A stretch of 64,000 nt of DNA from Inediibacterium massiliense (GCF_001282725.1 NZ_LN876587.1:307040-371039), one strand, 5' to 3'. Shown: positions 17,496-26,168, counted from the first letter of the stretch. The notes: generated by a model from the letters alone, not told the origin. Numbers and translations are program-made.

Positions 17496-18068
17496 ATGTG
17501 GATTTATGAGAAAAAATTAGAATATCCAGTAAGAGTATCAGGCTGTGATCCAAGAATGGCACAATATGTAATGACTCAATTAGGAGGGCCAGATGGAGAA
17601 TTGTCTGCAGCTATAAGATATTTAAATCAAAGATATAAAATGCCTACAAAAAAGTCAATAGCACTTTTAACAGATATAGGAACAGAAGAAATGGCTCACG
17701 TTGAAATGATCCAAACTATGATTTATAAGCTCACGAAAGATGCAAATATAGAAGAAATTAAAGAAGATGGTATGGGACCTTATTATGCCATAAGGGATAA
17801 AGCTATTTATCCTGCTGATTCTACAGGAAATCCATGGACGGCTGCATATATTCAATCTATAGGAGATGTAAAAGCAGATTTATATGAAGATTTAGCAGCG
17901 GAGCAAAAGGCAAGAGCCGTATATGAAAATCTTTTAAAACTTACAGATGATCCATTACTTATGGATTCTTTAAAATTTTTAAGAGAGAGAGAATTGGTTC
18001 ATTTTAAAAGATTTGGAGAAGCATTAAGAGATGTAGAGGAAAACTATCAATGTAAAACATATTATTAA
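17496..18068 (+). CDS. cotJC: Spore coat protein CotJC, manganese catalase family
   Basis: A 190-residue ferritin-like protein of the manganese catalase family. The helices carry the metal-ligand pattern: the E in GPDGELSAAIRYL, then DIGTEEMAHVEMI (ExxH), and later DLAAEQKARAVYE with RERELVHFKRFGEAL (ExxH). CotJC is a spore coat component and may break down hydrogen peroxide. It is translationally close to cotJB with its own AAGGGGG site. It lacks the C-terminal tail of full manganese catalases, as is usual for CotJC. The gene pair is expected to be sigma-E or sigma-K dependent, but I could not define the promoter. Confidence 0.95.
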   Translation: MWIYEKKLEYPVRVSGCDPRMAQYVMTQLGGPDGELSAAIRYLNQRYKMPTKKSIALLTDIGTEEMAHVEMIQTMIYKLTKDANIEEIKEDGMGPYYAIRDKAIYPADSTGNPWTAAYIQSIGDVKADLYEDLAAEQKARAVYENLLKLTDDPLLMDSLKFLRERELVHFKRFGEALRDVEENYQCKTYY

Positions 18069-18071
18069 AAA

Positions 18072-18115
18072 TATAAAGCCATAAGCTATGATTTAGTTTG
18101 TGGCTTTATATTTTG
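18072..18115 (+). terminator. Probable terminator after cotJC
   Basis: TATAAAGCCA ... TGGCTTTATA with a 19-nt interior and a following TTTT. Confidence 0.6.
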
Positions 18116-18164
18116 GGTAAATGTGGGAAAACATACATAAATTTAATGTTTTTACGATATCAAC

Positions 18165-18194
18165 TTGAATAACTTCCTTTACATATAGTATAAT
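18165..18194 (+). promoter_or_regulatory. Sigma-A-type promoter of the M-box/mgtE transcript
   Basis: TTGAAT (18165-18170), 18-nt spacer, TATAAT (18189-18194). It lies just upstream of the M-box aptamer. Confidence 0.7.
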
Positions 18195-18210
18195 GGTAAA
18201 AAGATCATAT

Positions 18211-18358
18211 GGTTTGTTAGGTGAGGCTCCTGTAAAGATATATGCTACTGCCCAGAAAAATCGAGAGATTCCAATGGGTTAACAAGAATAATCGGGAAGG
18301 TTATTTTTAATGTAGCTGACGAAATGTCAAAGCTTTCCAGTGCTAAAGCTCAACAATA
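18211..18358 (+). ncRNA. M-box (ykoK) magnesium riboswitch
   Basis: This leader matches the M-box aptamer core: GTTAGGTGAGGCTCCTGTA near the 5' side, GCTACTGCCCAGAAAAATC, CCAATGGGTTAACA, TTTTTAATGTAGCTGA, and CAGTGCTAAAGCTCAACA at the 3' side. M-box RNAs bind Mg2+ and, when loaded, favour transcription termination in Firmicutes. Here the aptamer is followed by an intrinsic terminator and the Mg2+ channel gene mgtE, so the known OFF-switch logic fits. Confidence 0.93.
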
Positions 18359-18374
18359 TAGAAATCAAATTTTT

Positions 18375-18401
18375 TCTCTACTGTTGGGTAGAGATTTTTT
18401 T
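18375..18401 (+). terminator. M-box expression-platform terminator
   Basis: TCTCTAC-TGTTGG-GTAGAGA followed by seven T, 17 nt after the aptamer. It would stop transcription before mgtE at high Mg2+. Confidence 0.85.
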
Positions 18402-18402
18402 A

Positions 18403-18522
18403 TTGCAGAAAGGTGGTGGTGATTGTGGATTCTGGTCCGAAACATAGTTATCAAAAGAATAGAACAAAATATCACAGAAGAGCTACAATCACCTTATAAA
18501 GATAGAGGCTCTTCTAAGGAGG
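18403..18522 (+). promoter_or_regulatory. Second structured leader element between M-box terminator and mgtE
   Basis: Stem A joins 18418-18426 to 18485-18493 (nine pairs, plus a G-U and a G-C). Stem B joins AGAAGAGC (18476-18483) to GCTCTTCT (18508-18515), immediately before the mgtE AAGGAGG. The strands interleave, so together they would form an H-type pseudoknot beside the ribosome-binding site. No known riboswitch class is recognised. Confidence 0.5.
18419..18499 (+). CDS. Candidate 26-codon leader ORF upstream of mgtE
   Basis: A short frame starting GTG (three in-frame GTG codons in tandem at 18413-18421) after AAAGG. It encodes a basic peptide rich in Lys, Arg, His and Tyr, beginning MIVDSGPKHSY and ending RRATITL, and stops 30 nt before the mgtE ATG. 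I do not recognise the peptide. The first codons (GGTGATTGT, 18418-18426) are complementary to the last (ACAATCACC, 18485-18493). That suggests translation and RNA folding would interfere, as in leader-peptide attenuation. It may instead be only a structured RNA with a chance frame. Confidence 0.4.
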   Translation: MIVDSGPKHSYQKNRTKYHRRATITL

Positions 18523-18529
18523 AGTGGCT

Positions 18530-19864
18530 ATGATAGAAAAAATATTAAATTTATTCACTGAGAAGAGATATCAAGAGGTAAGAGAAGAAATTATAAAGCT
18601 TAATAAAGTAAATATAGCAGATTTAATGGAAGAATTAGATATAAATGATGCTATTGTATTATTTAGAATGCTTCCAAAGGATATGGCTGTAGATGTATTC
18701 TCTTATCTTTCTACAGAACAACAAAAGGAAATTATTAATTCTATTACAGAAAAAGAAGTCAAATATATTATGGAAGAATTGTTTTTTGATGATATGATAG
18801 ATTTTATTGAAGAAATGCCTGCAAATATAGTAAAAAAAATTCTTAAAAATACAAAAGAAGAAGAAAGAAAATTAATTAATCAATTTTTGAATTATCCAGA
18901 AAATTCTGCTGGAAGCTTAATGACTATTGAATATGTAGATTTAAGAAAGAATATGACAGTAAAGGAAGCTCTAGATCATATTAAAGAAACAGGAATCAAT
19001 AAAGAAACTATTTATACTTGTTATGTAATAGATGAAAATAGAAAGCTTGAAGGAATTTTATCCTTAAGAAAATTAGTAACAAGTTCTTATGAAAGCACAA
19101 TAGAAGAAATGATGAGCACAGATGTTATTTATGCATATACCCATGACGATCAAGAAGATGTAGCAAATTTGTTTAAAAAATATGGACTCATTGCCATACC
19201 TATTTTAGATAAAGAAGAGCGTCTTACGGGAATTATAACAGTAGATGATATTGTAGAGGTTATTGAACAAGAAAATACAGAAGACTTTCAAAAAATGGCA
19301 GGAATGGAGCCATCTGAGACAGCTTATTTAGATACCCCTTTTATTTCTCTTGCAAAGCATAGAATCATTTGGCTTTTAATACTTATGATTTCTGCTACTT
19401 TTACAGGGAGAATTATACAAAAATTTGAAGCTGTGTTGCAATCCGTAGTTATTTTAGCTGCTTTTATTCCTATGCTTATGGATACAGGAGGAAATGCAGG
19501 AGCTCAATCTTCTACGTTAGTTATAAGGGGACTGGCATTAGGAGAGATTGAAACAAAAGATATTTTAAAGGTTATATGGAAAGAATTTACGGTTAGTACA
19601 GTGGTAGGAATTGTTTTAACAGGAATCAATTTTATAAGAATTTATTATATAGAAAAGGTAGATTTTTATGTGGCACTTACTGTAACAGGAACATTATTTA
19701 TTACCATTGTATTAGCAAAAATTGTGGGAGGTATTTTGCCTATTGTTGCAAAAAAGATCAATGTAGATCCTGCTATTATGGCAAGTCCGCTGATTACTAC
19801 TATTGTAGATGCAGTAGCTTTAGTTATTTATTTTTCATTAGCATCTTCTTTTTTAGGAATATAA
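18530..19864 (+). CDS. mgtE: Magnesium transporter MgtE
   Basis: A 444-residue Mg2+ channel. The N-domain (about 1-125) has MgtE_N features (ADLMEELDINDAIVLFRMLP, AVDVFSYL). Tandem CBS domains are at ~125-255 (MTVKEALDHIKETGI, IEEMMSTDVIYAYTHDDQEDVA). The membrane domain follows, with five helices containing PFISLAKHRIIWLLILM, FIPMLMDTGGNAGAQSSTLVIRGLALGEI (the selectivity region) and PAIMASPLITTIVDAVALVIYF. The ATG 7 nt after AAGGAGG is chosen over an in-frame GTG 6 nt earlier. Control by the upstream M-box is expected, with a further unexplained leader segment in between. Confidence 0.95.
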   Translation: MIEKILNLFTEKRYQEVREEIIKLNKVNIADLMEELDINDAIVLFRMLPKDMAVDVFSYLSTEQQKEIINSITEKEVKYIMEELFFDDMIDFIEEMPANIVKKILKNTKEEERKLINQFLNYPENSAGSLMTIEYVDLRKNMTVKEALDHIKETGINKETIYTCYVIDENRKLEGILSLRKLVTSSYESTIEEMMSTDVIYAYTHDDQEDVANLFKKYGLIAIPILDKEERLTGIITVDDIVEVIEQENTEDFQKMAGMEPSETAYLDTPFISLAKHRIIWLLILMISATFTGRIIQKFEAVLQSVVILAAFIPMLMDTGGNAGAQSSTLVIRGLALGEIETKDILKVIWKEFTVSTVVGIVLTGINFIRIYYIEKVDFYVALTVTGTLFITIVLAKIVGGILPIVAKKINVDPAIMASPLITTIVDAVALVIYFSLASSFLGI

Positions 19865-19942
19865 GATAAATTGAAAAAAGTGGGTATGTAAAAAAGAAAG
19901 TGGATAAAAATAAAGTAAAAGCTAGAGAAAGGAAGAAATAAA

Positions 19943-20677
19943 ATGAAAATTACAGTGATAGGATATTGGGGAGCTTATCCACAAAAAAATGAAGCAACTT
20001 CTTCTTATCTTTTACAGACAGAACAAGCAAATATATTAATAGATTGTGGATCAGGAGCTTTATCAAAATTACAAAATTATATAGCTTTAGAAAAATTAGA
20101 TGCAGTAGTGCTATCTCATTATCATGCAGATCATATAGCAGATGTTTATCCACTTCAATATGGGATTCGAATTTTAACAGATTTAGGGAAAAGAAAAGAT
20201 CCTCTACCTATTTATGGCCATCTAGAAGATGATAAATATTCAACCTTAACTTATGAGAAATATGTAAAAGGGTATCCTATAGGAGTAGAAATTTCTTTAA
20301 AAATAAAAGACATTACTTTTCATTTTCAAAAGAATGTTCATCCTGGAACATGTTTTTGTATAAAAATAGAAAAGGATAATAAAAAAGTTGTTTATACGGC
20401 AGATACAGGATGGTATGATGAATTGGTTTCTTTTTCTCAAGATGCAGATATGATCCTTTGTGAAGCAAGTCTTTACAATGAAAATTACGGACTCATTCCA
20501 GGGCATATGACAGCAAAAGAAGCAGGAAAACTTGGTCATATGTGTAATACAAAAAAATTGGTACTTACTCATTTGCCCCACTTTGGAAAGCATGAAAATC
20601 TTTTAAAAGAGGCAAAAGAAGAGTTTAAAGGAGAAGTAGAACTTGCAAATACAGGAAGCATATTCAATTTATATTGA
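19943..20677 (+). CDS. MBL-fold metallo-hydrolase (YhfI-like)
   Basis: A 244-residue metallo-beta-lactamase-fold hydrolase related to RNase Z. It begins with ITVIGYWGAYPQKNEATSSYL. The metal motif is LSHYHADHIAD (HxHxDH, residue ~58), a further His is in NVHPGTCFCI, the Asp is in VVYTADTGWYDEL, and the last His is in LVLTHLPHFG. It matches the small YhfI-type group; the substrate is unknown and tRNA processing is unlikely because the exosite arm is missing. GAAAGGAAG precedes the ATG. It forms its own unit between mgtE and a HAD gene. Confidence 0.85.
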   Translation: MKITVIGYWGAYPQKNEATSSYLLQTEQANILIDCGSGALSKLQNYIALEKLDAVVLSHYHADHIADVYPLQYGIRILTDLGKRKDPLPIYGHLEDDKYSTLTYEKYVKGYPIGVEISLKIKDITFHFQKNVHPGTCFCIKIEKDNKKVVYTADTGWYDELVSFSQDADMILCEASLYNENYGLIPGHMTAKEAGKLGHMCNTKKLVLTHLPHFGKHENLLKEAKEEFKGEVELANTGSIFNLY

Positions 20678-20741
20678 ACAGTTCAATAGAATATGGTAAT
20701 CTAAAAAGAGTAAATTTGGATTAAAGGTTGGGATTAATTTG

Positions 20742-21383
20742 ATGAAGGGGATAGAGGCAGTTATATTTGATCTGGATGGGACGTTAGTAGATTCTATGTG
20801 GATTTGGAAAAAAATCGATATAGATTATCTAGGGAAAAGAGGATTTAATTTACCAGATGATCTTCAAAAGACAATAGAAGGAATGAGTTTTACAGAAACG
20901 GCCAACTATTTTAAAGAAAGATTTCATTTGAAAGAATCTATTGAAGAAATAAAAGCAGAATGGATGAAAATGACAAAGGATTATTATGCAAAAAAGATTC
21001 CATTAAAAAAGGGAGTATATCCTTTATTATTGGAACTTAGGAACAATGGAATCAAAATAGGAATAGGAACCAGCAATGATAAAGAACTAGTACAGTTAGT
21101 TCTTGAAAAAAATAATATTATAGATTTTTTTCAAAGTATCCGAACAGGCTGTGAGGTACAAAAGGGAAAACCTCATCCAGACGTGTTTTTAAAAGTGGCA
21201 GATGATTTGGGAGTAGAACCTAAAAATTGCTTAGTTTTTGAAGATACTTATGCAGGAGTACTTGCTGCAAAGAGAGCCGGAATGAAGGTATTTGCCATTG
21301 CAGATGAAAGTTCTTTTGCATACAAACAAGACATTAGCAATTTGGCAGACCATTTTATAGAAGGATTTGAAGAGATTGCATAA
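20742..21383 (+). CDS. HAD-IA hydrolase, beta-phosphoglucomutase-like
   Basis: A 213-residue HAD phosphatase with a helical cap. Motif I is VIFDLDGTLVDSMWIWKK at the N-terminus, motif II is IGIGTSNDKEL, the motif III Lys is in GCEVQKGKPHPDVF, and motif IV is CLVFEDTYAGVLAAKRAGM. The sequence after motif III is typical of the beta-PGM/YcjU branch, whose members are sugar-phosphate phosphatases or mutases. The start may be TTG 20739 or ATG 20742; the ribosome-binding site is weak. A terminator follows directly. Confidence 0.85.
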   Translation: MKGIEAVIFDLDGTLVDSMWIWKKIDIDYLGKRGFNLPDDLQKTIEGMSFTETANYFKERFHLKESIEEIKAEWMKMTKDYYAKKIPLKKGVYPLLLELRNNGIKIGIGTSNDKELVQLVLEKNNIIDFFQSIRTGCEVQKGKPHPDVFLKVADDLGVEPKNCLVFEDTYAGVLAAKRAGMKVFAIADESSFAYKQDISNLADHFIEGFEEIA

Positions 21384-21406
21384 GCCGAGTAAACCTCGGC
21401 TTTTTC
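21383..21406 (+). terminator. Terminator after HAD gene
   Basis: AGCCGAG-TAAAC-CTCGGCT then TTTTTCT. Confidence 0.88.
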
Positions 21407-21462
21407 TAACTATTATAAAATGATAAAAATGTAAATACTATAAGAGTAGGAGAGTGATGCGT

Positions 21463-22830
21463 ATGCGGATGCCAATTGATTTTGAAGACAAAATGAAAAA
21501 GCTTTTAAAAGAAGAATATGAAGATTTTTTTAAAAGCTATGAAGAAAATAAAATTCAAGGATTAAGAGTCAATACTTTAAAAATAGATATAGAAGATTTC
21601 TTAAAAATTAATCCTTTTCAAATAGATAAAGTTTCATGGATAAAAGAAGGATTTTATTATGGACAAGGACAAAGACCAGGAAAACATCCTTATCATGAAG
21701 CAGGTCTTTATTATATACAAGAGCCTAGTGCTATGGCAGTAGGGAATATTTTAAATCCGCAGCCAGGGGAAAAAATTTTGGATTTATGTGCAGCGCCAGG
21801 AGGAAAATCTACTCACATTGCTGCTCGATTAAAAGGAGAGGGTTTATTGGTATCTAATGAGCTTTATCCTCAAAGAGCAAAAATATTATCTCAAAATATA
21901 GAAAGAATGGGTATAAAGAATACCATTGTGACTAATGAAAGTCCACAAAAACTATCTAAGAAATTTAGTGGATTTTTCAATAGGATTTTAGTAGATGCAC
22001 CTTGTTCTGGAGAAGGTATGTTTCGAAAAGACGAAAATACCTGCAATGAGTGGAGTCTTGAAAATGTGCATATGTGTTCCAATCGTCAAATAGAAATATT
22101 AGAGGAAGCTCAAAAGATGCTTACACCTAAAGGTGTGTTACTTTATTCTACTTGTACATTTTCACCAGAAGAAAATGAAGCAGTAATTGATCAATTTTTA
22201 GAAAAACATCCAGAGTTTCATTTGATTAAAATACATAGATATGAAGGATTTGAAGAGGGAAGAGTAGACTGGATTCATTCTTCTAATGAAGAGATAAAAA
22301 ATACTGTAAGATTGTGGCCTCATAAATTAAAGGGAGAAGGGCACTTTATAGCACTTTTGCAAAAGACAGATGAAGAAGAAATCCATAGAAAAGAAAAGAA
22401 AAAAGGAACTAAAAAGAAAATAGATGAAAAGCTCTTAAAAGATTACTATGATTTTGCTAATGAATATCTATTAAAGACATTAAAAGGAAATTTCATGTTA
22501 TTTAAGGATCAGCTCTATCTTTTACCAGATGAATGGATTGATCTAGAAGGAATCAAAGTTTTAAGAGCAGGACTTCATTTAGGAACACTTAAAAAAAATA
22601 GATTTGAACCTTCTCATAGTTTGGCCCTATATTTAAAACCACAAGAAGTAAAGCAAAGAATAGATATGAATGACTCTCAAATTGTTGATTATTTAAAAGG
22701 AGAATCTATAAAAATAGAAGGAAAAAAAGGATGGAATCTTGCTTGTATAGATGGATATTCTATTGGATGGGGAAAAATATCAGATGGAATACTTAAAAAT
22801 CATTATCCCAAAGGATTAAGATGGGTTTAG
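21463..22830 (+). CDS. RsmF-type rRNA m5C methyltransferase
   Basis: A ~455-residue NOL1/NOP2/Sun-family 16S rRNA m5C methyltransferase (RsmF/YebU type). RVNTLKID is the N-terminal RNA-binding start. The SAM-binding block is GEKILDLCAAPGGKSTHIAARL. RILVDAPCSGEGMFRKDE and LLYSTCTFSPEENEAVI hold the two catalytic Cys residues. The C-terminal third carries the RsmF RNA-binding domain with KKTKKK-like basic patches and the PUA-like end (LKGESIKIEGKKGW, GWGKISDG, NHYPKGLRWV). The start is ambiguous between GTG 21454, ATG 21457 and ATG 21463; spacing to TAGGAG favours the last. It is followed after 9 nt by the m5U methyltransferase gene. Confidence 0.9.
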   Translation: MRMPIDFEDKMKKLLKEEYEDFFKSYEENKIQGLRVNTLKIDIEDFLKINPFQIDKVSWIKEGFYYGQGQRPGKHPYHEAGLYYIQEPSAMAVGNILNPQPGEKILDLCAAPGGKSTHIAARLKGEGLLVSNELYPQRAKILSQNIERMGIKNTIVTNESPQKLSKKFSGFFNRILVDAPCSGEGMFRKDENTCNEWSLENVHMCSNRQIEILEEAQKMLTPKGVLLYSTCTFSPEENEAVIDQFLEKHPEFHLIKIHRYEGFEEGRVDWIHSSNEEIKNTVRLWPHKLKGEGHFIALLQKTDEEEIHRKEKKKGTKKKIDEKLLKDYYDFANEYLLKTLKGNFMLFKDQLYLLPDEWIDLEGIKVLRAGLHLGTLKKNRFEPSHSLALYLKPQEVKQRIDMNDSQIVDYLKGESIKIEGKKGWNLACIDGYSIGWGKISDGILKNHYPKGLRWV

Positions 22831-22839
22831 GAGGAAAAC

Positions 22840-24201
22840 ATGAAGAAAAAAGATATAATAGATATTGAGATCAAAGATTTAGAATTTCCAGCAAAAGGGA
22901 TTGGATTTTATGAAGATAAAAAGGTTTATGTAAAGAATGCAGTAGTAGGACAAGTGGTACGTGTCTATATTCAAAAGGTCAGAAGGGATCATGCAGAAGG
23001 AAAACTTATGGAAGTCGTAAAGCCTTCTTTGGTAGAGACAGAATCTTTTTGTTCTCATTTTGGAAGATGTGGAGGATGTGCTCGTCAAACATTACCTTAT
23101 GAAGAACAATTGAAAATAAAAGAAAATGCTGTAAAAAAATTATTAGAAGAAGCTAATATAGAAGGATATGAATTTTTAGGAATAGAGGAAAGTCCTGAAG
23201 TTTATGAATATAGAAATAAAATGGAGTATTCCTTTGGAAATGAAGAAAAAGGTGGAGAATTGAATTTAGGAATGCATAAAAAAGGAAAATTCTATGATGT
23301 AGTGACAGTAGATGAATGTAAAATTGTAGATGATGATTTTAATAAAATTTTAAAAGAGATTCTTATTTATTGTAGAGAAAAAGAAATACCACTCTATAAC
23401 AATAGAAGTCATGAAGGATATCTAAGACATCTAATCATAAGAAAAGCCAAAAAAACAAGAGAGATTATTGTGAATTTGATTACAAGCACTCAAATGAGTT
23501 TAGATTTAAGAGATCTTGTAGAAAAAATAAAAAATTTAGATTTAAAAGGCCATATGGTTGGATTTTTACATACTTTAAATGACAATTTGGCAGATGCAGT
23601 AATTCCAGATGAAACAAAAGTCATTTGGGGAGAAGATTATTTTACAGAGGAATTATTAGGACTAAAATTTAAAATATCAGCTTTTTCATTTTTTCAAACT
23701 AATTCATTAGGTGCTGAAAAATTATACAGTATGGTATTAGATTTTATGGAAGATGCAAAGGATAAAATCGTATTTGACTTATATTGTGGCACAGGTACAA
23801 TAGGACAAATTGTTGCACAAAAAGCAAAAAAAGTAATGGGAATAGAACTTGTAGAAGAAGCTGTAGAAGCAGCTAATGAAAATGCGAAAATGAATAATCT
23901 GAAAAATTGTAAATTTATAGCAGGTGATGTATTCAAAAAAATAGACGAGCTAAAGGTAAAGCCTGACATTATCATATTAGACCCTCCAAGAGTAGGAGTT
24001 CATCCAAAGGCATTACAAAAGATTATCAGATACAAAGCACCAGAGATTGTTTATGTATCTTGTAATCCCAAAACATTAGCTCAAAATCTTGTAGATCTTC
24101 AAGAAGCAGGTTATGAAGTGAAGAAGGTAAAATGTATGGATATGTTTCCTCACACGCCGCATTGTGAGGTTGTATGCCAGTTGCAACGGGTTGGTAAATA
24201 A
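22840..24201 (+). CDS. 23S rRNA (uracil-C5)-methyltransferase RumA/RlmD type
   Basis: A 453-residue TrmA/RumA-type m5U methyltransferase. An N-terminal TRAM domain (to ~60; IEIKDLEFPAKGIGFYEDKKVYV) is followed by the 4Fe-4S Cys pattern CSHFGRCGGCARQ, with a further Cys in VDECKIVD. The methyltransferase domain has FFQTNSLGAEKLY, VFDLYCGTGTIGQI, ILDPPRVGVHPKAL and the catalytic Cys in IVYVSCNPKTLAQNL. Firmicute paralogues (RlmCD) modify U747 and/or U1939, so the exact site is open. It is coupled to the m5C gene (AGGAGG, 9-nt gap). A terminator follows, and the neighbouring DNA changes in character. Confidence 0.92.
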   Translation: MKKKDIIDIEIKDLEFPAKGIGFYEDKKVYVKNAVVGQVVRVYIQKVRRDHAEGKLMEVVKPSLVETESFCSHFGRCGGCARQTLPYEEQLKIKENAVKKLLEEANIEGYEFLGIEESPEVYEYRNKMEYSFGNEEKGGELNLGMHKKGKFYDVVTVDECKIVDDDFNKILKEILIYCREKEIPLYNNRSHEGYLRHLIIRKAKKTREIIVNLITSTQMSLDLRDLVEKIKNLDLKGHMVGFLHTLNDNLADAVIPDETKVIWGEDYFTEELLGLKFKISAFSFFQTNSLGAEKLYSMVLDFMEDAKDKIVFDLYCGTGTIGQIVAQKAKKVMGIELVEEAVEAANENAKMNNLKNCKFIAGDVFKKIDELKVKPDIIILDPPRVGVHPKALQKIIRYKAPEIVYVSCNPKTLAQNLVDLQEAGYEVKKVKCMDMFPHTPHCEVVCQLQRVGK

Positions 24202-24221
24202 AATAGCATAGAAATTAGCAA

Positions 24222-24259
24222 AAAGGCGTGAGTGAAAGTGATTCTCACGTCTTTTCTAA
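24222..24259 (+). terminator. Terminator after the rRNA methyltransferase pair
   Basis: AAAGGCGTGAG ... CTCACGTCTTT with one G-T pair and a T-rich tail. Confidence 0.75.
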
Positions 24260-24380
24260 TACTTAAAAGGAAAGAATTTAAAACTTGCGAATAGATTTAA
24301 ATTCAGATGGAATAGAGAGACTAGACAATGTACAGGGTAATAAGTAAAATAGCCATTCCTCTTTGTTCCATAGCATTCAC

Positions 24381-26168
24381 TCAATCTATTTTATTAAATT
24401 TTTTCTCTACTAGGTTTTTTAATTCTGTATCATTAACTACAAAATATGATGTTGTTTGACGTAATTCTGTTGTGCCAGGTAAAATAAAAGTCTCAATATC
24501 ATTGATGTTTATTTTATTTAAAGCCTTTAGATCTTCGGCAATTTTCACAGAAGGATAATTTGTTACAACGTTTTTTGATAATTCGTTATACAATCCACTT
24601 ATTTCTGCGAGATATTTAGTGTCAAATTTTTGCTTTATTAGTTGTGTAATAAAATTTTGTTGCATTCGTATTCTAGCAATGTCGCCTTCGTGATAACCCG
24701 TGCGATAACGGACTAATTGCTCTGCTTTTTCACCATCCAATATTTGCAATCCTTTTTCTAAAGATATATGTAAGTTCTGTGCAGGATCATCATAAAGCAT
24801 ATCAATAGGCACATTAAACTCCACGCCACCTAAAATATCCACAATATTTCTAAAACCTTCAAAATTTATTCTTACGTAATAATTAACAGGTATTTCAAGA
24901 TTATTAGTAACTGCATCAGTTATTTTTTGGGCATCACCATCGGTCATTAAAGTAGATATTTTATTATCTTGCTTATCTGATGTAATAAGGGTATCTCGCG
25001 GAATTGACAACACCGCTAGACTGTTATTAGTTTTATTAAGTGAGAGCAACATTAAAGTATCTGCACGCATTTGCTCATCATCGTCAACGCCGATTAATAG
25101 TATATTCGTCTGATTTTCAGTCACATTCCCAATCTCCAGAGGTTTATGTAAATCTTGTGACTGGGTTTTATCACTCAAAACTCCGCTTGCAAAAATAGAA
25201 GTACCAAGTATTACACAAGCCGTAATTACTGAGCAGAAAATTGCTATTTTACTTTTTTTTGTAGCATTTTTAATCATGGTAAATCTCCTTTTAATATCAT
25301 TTTTATTGCTTGCCATTGCCGTGGTAAACAGTTTAGTATTTGTTCTTGTTTGTGAAGCAAGTGTTAATATTGTGTTCATATAGTTTTTTTGTTCCTTTTC
25401 GTCCATATGTGCCACAACAGATAGATCGCAAGAGATTTCACACTCCTGATCAATCTGCCTCGATATGATATAGGAGAAAGGATTAAACCAATGAACAGTA
25501 TTTACAAGCATTGCAAACCATTTATACCAAAGGTCATGTCGCCTGTAATGGGTAAGCTCATGTAACAGTATATATTTTAGATTTTCCTCCGACATTTCTA
25601 TATCGGGAAGGAGCAACAAGGGACTGAAAATCCCCACCATAAGCGGTGCGTCAATCATGCTTGTTTTTCGGGTTATAATTTTATCTGCGTCTATTCCAGG
25701 GCAGGAAATAATGACGGAGTTTTTGTGAATTGCCCGCAAAAATATTAAATATCTAATCAGGTTGATTCCAAATATCAACATCAATCCGACCAGCCACCCA
25801 TAACATATCATATCTGTTATTCCAAATGAAATATCCTTTAATACATTTACTGTGCTTTGCTCGAGCGATTTAGTGTCAACTGCTGGAAGGGGTATTTGTT
25901 GTACATTTTCGAATTCCGCTTGTACTGTTTCGTCTTTGAAATTCTGTTCCATGTTTAGTGAAACATCGGGTGCTATATTAGTGGCGACCTGTGGTAGACG
26001 TATAGTGACAGGCCACATCATAACAATAAGTACAATTGCCCATGCGTAATATTGCCATGTAGAGCCAAAACATCTCTTTGTTATAGGCTTTAACAACAGC
26101 AACAATGCCGCTAAAACACTTCCTACTGCCGATGTTATAAGTATTGCTCTGAAAATCTGTAATAACAT
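24381..26168 (-). CDS. BlaR1-like M56 sensor peptidase fused to LytR-CpsA-Psr domain
   Basis: A 595-residue membrane protein. Three hydrophobic segments in the first ~145 residues are followed by the M56 zinc peptidase signature HELTHYRRH (H203-E204-x-x-H207), with downstream QECEISCD as likely third ligand, and the BlaR1-type junction RRFTMIKNATKK near 295-305. A fourth helix is at ~308-327. The C-terminal part is not a penicillin sensor but an LCP domain (about 354-500): ILLIGVDDDEQMRADTLML, LAVLSIPRDT, and the Arg-rich VRYRTGYHEGDIARIRMQQN. LCP enzymes attach glycopolymers to peptidoglycan. It follows blaI on the - strand with a short gap. A wall-stress sensor acting on BlaI is inferred. 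Confidence 0.88.
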   Translation of the reverse strand: MLLQIFRAILITSAVGSVLAALLLLLKPITKRCFGSTWQYYAWAIVLIVMMWPVTIRLPQVATNIAPDVSLNMEQNFKDETVQAEFENVQQIPLPAVDTKSLEQSTVNVLKDISFGITDMICYGWLVGLMLIFGINLIRYLIFLRAIHKNSVIISCPGIDADKIITRKTSMIDAPLMVGIFSPLLLLPDIEMSEENLKYILLHELTHYRRHDLWYKWFAMLVNTVHWFNPFSYIISRQIDQECEISCDLSVVAHMDEKEQKNYMNTILTLASQTRTNTKLFTTAMASNKNDIKRRFTMIKNATKKSKIAIFCSVITACVILGTSIFASGVLSDKTQSQDLHKPLEIGNVTENQTNILLIGVDDDEQMRADTLMLLSLNKTNNSLAVLSIPRDTLITSDKQDNKISTLMTDGDAQKITDAVTNNLEIPVNYYVRINFEGFRNIVDILGGVEFNVPIDMLYDDPAQNLHISLEKGLQILDGEKAEQLVRYRTGYHEGDIARIRMQQNFITQLIKQKFDTKYLAEISGLYNELSKNVVTNYPSVKIAEDLKALNKININDIETFILPGTTELRQTTSYFVVNDTELKNLVEKKFNKID

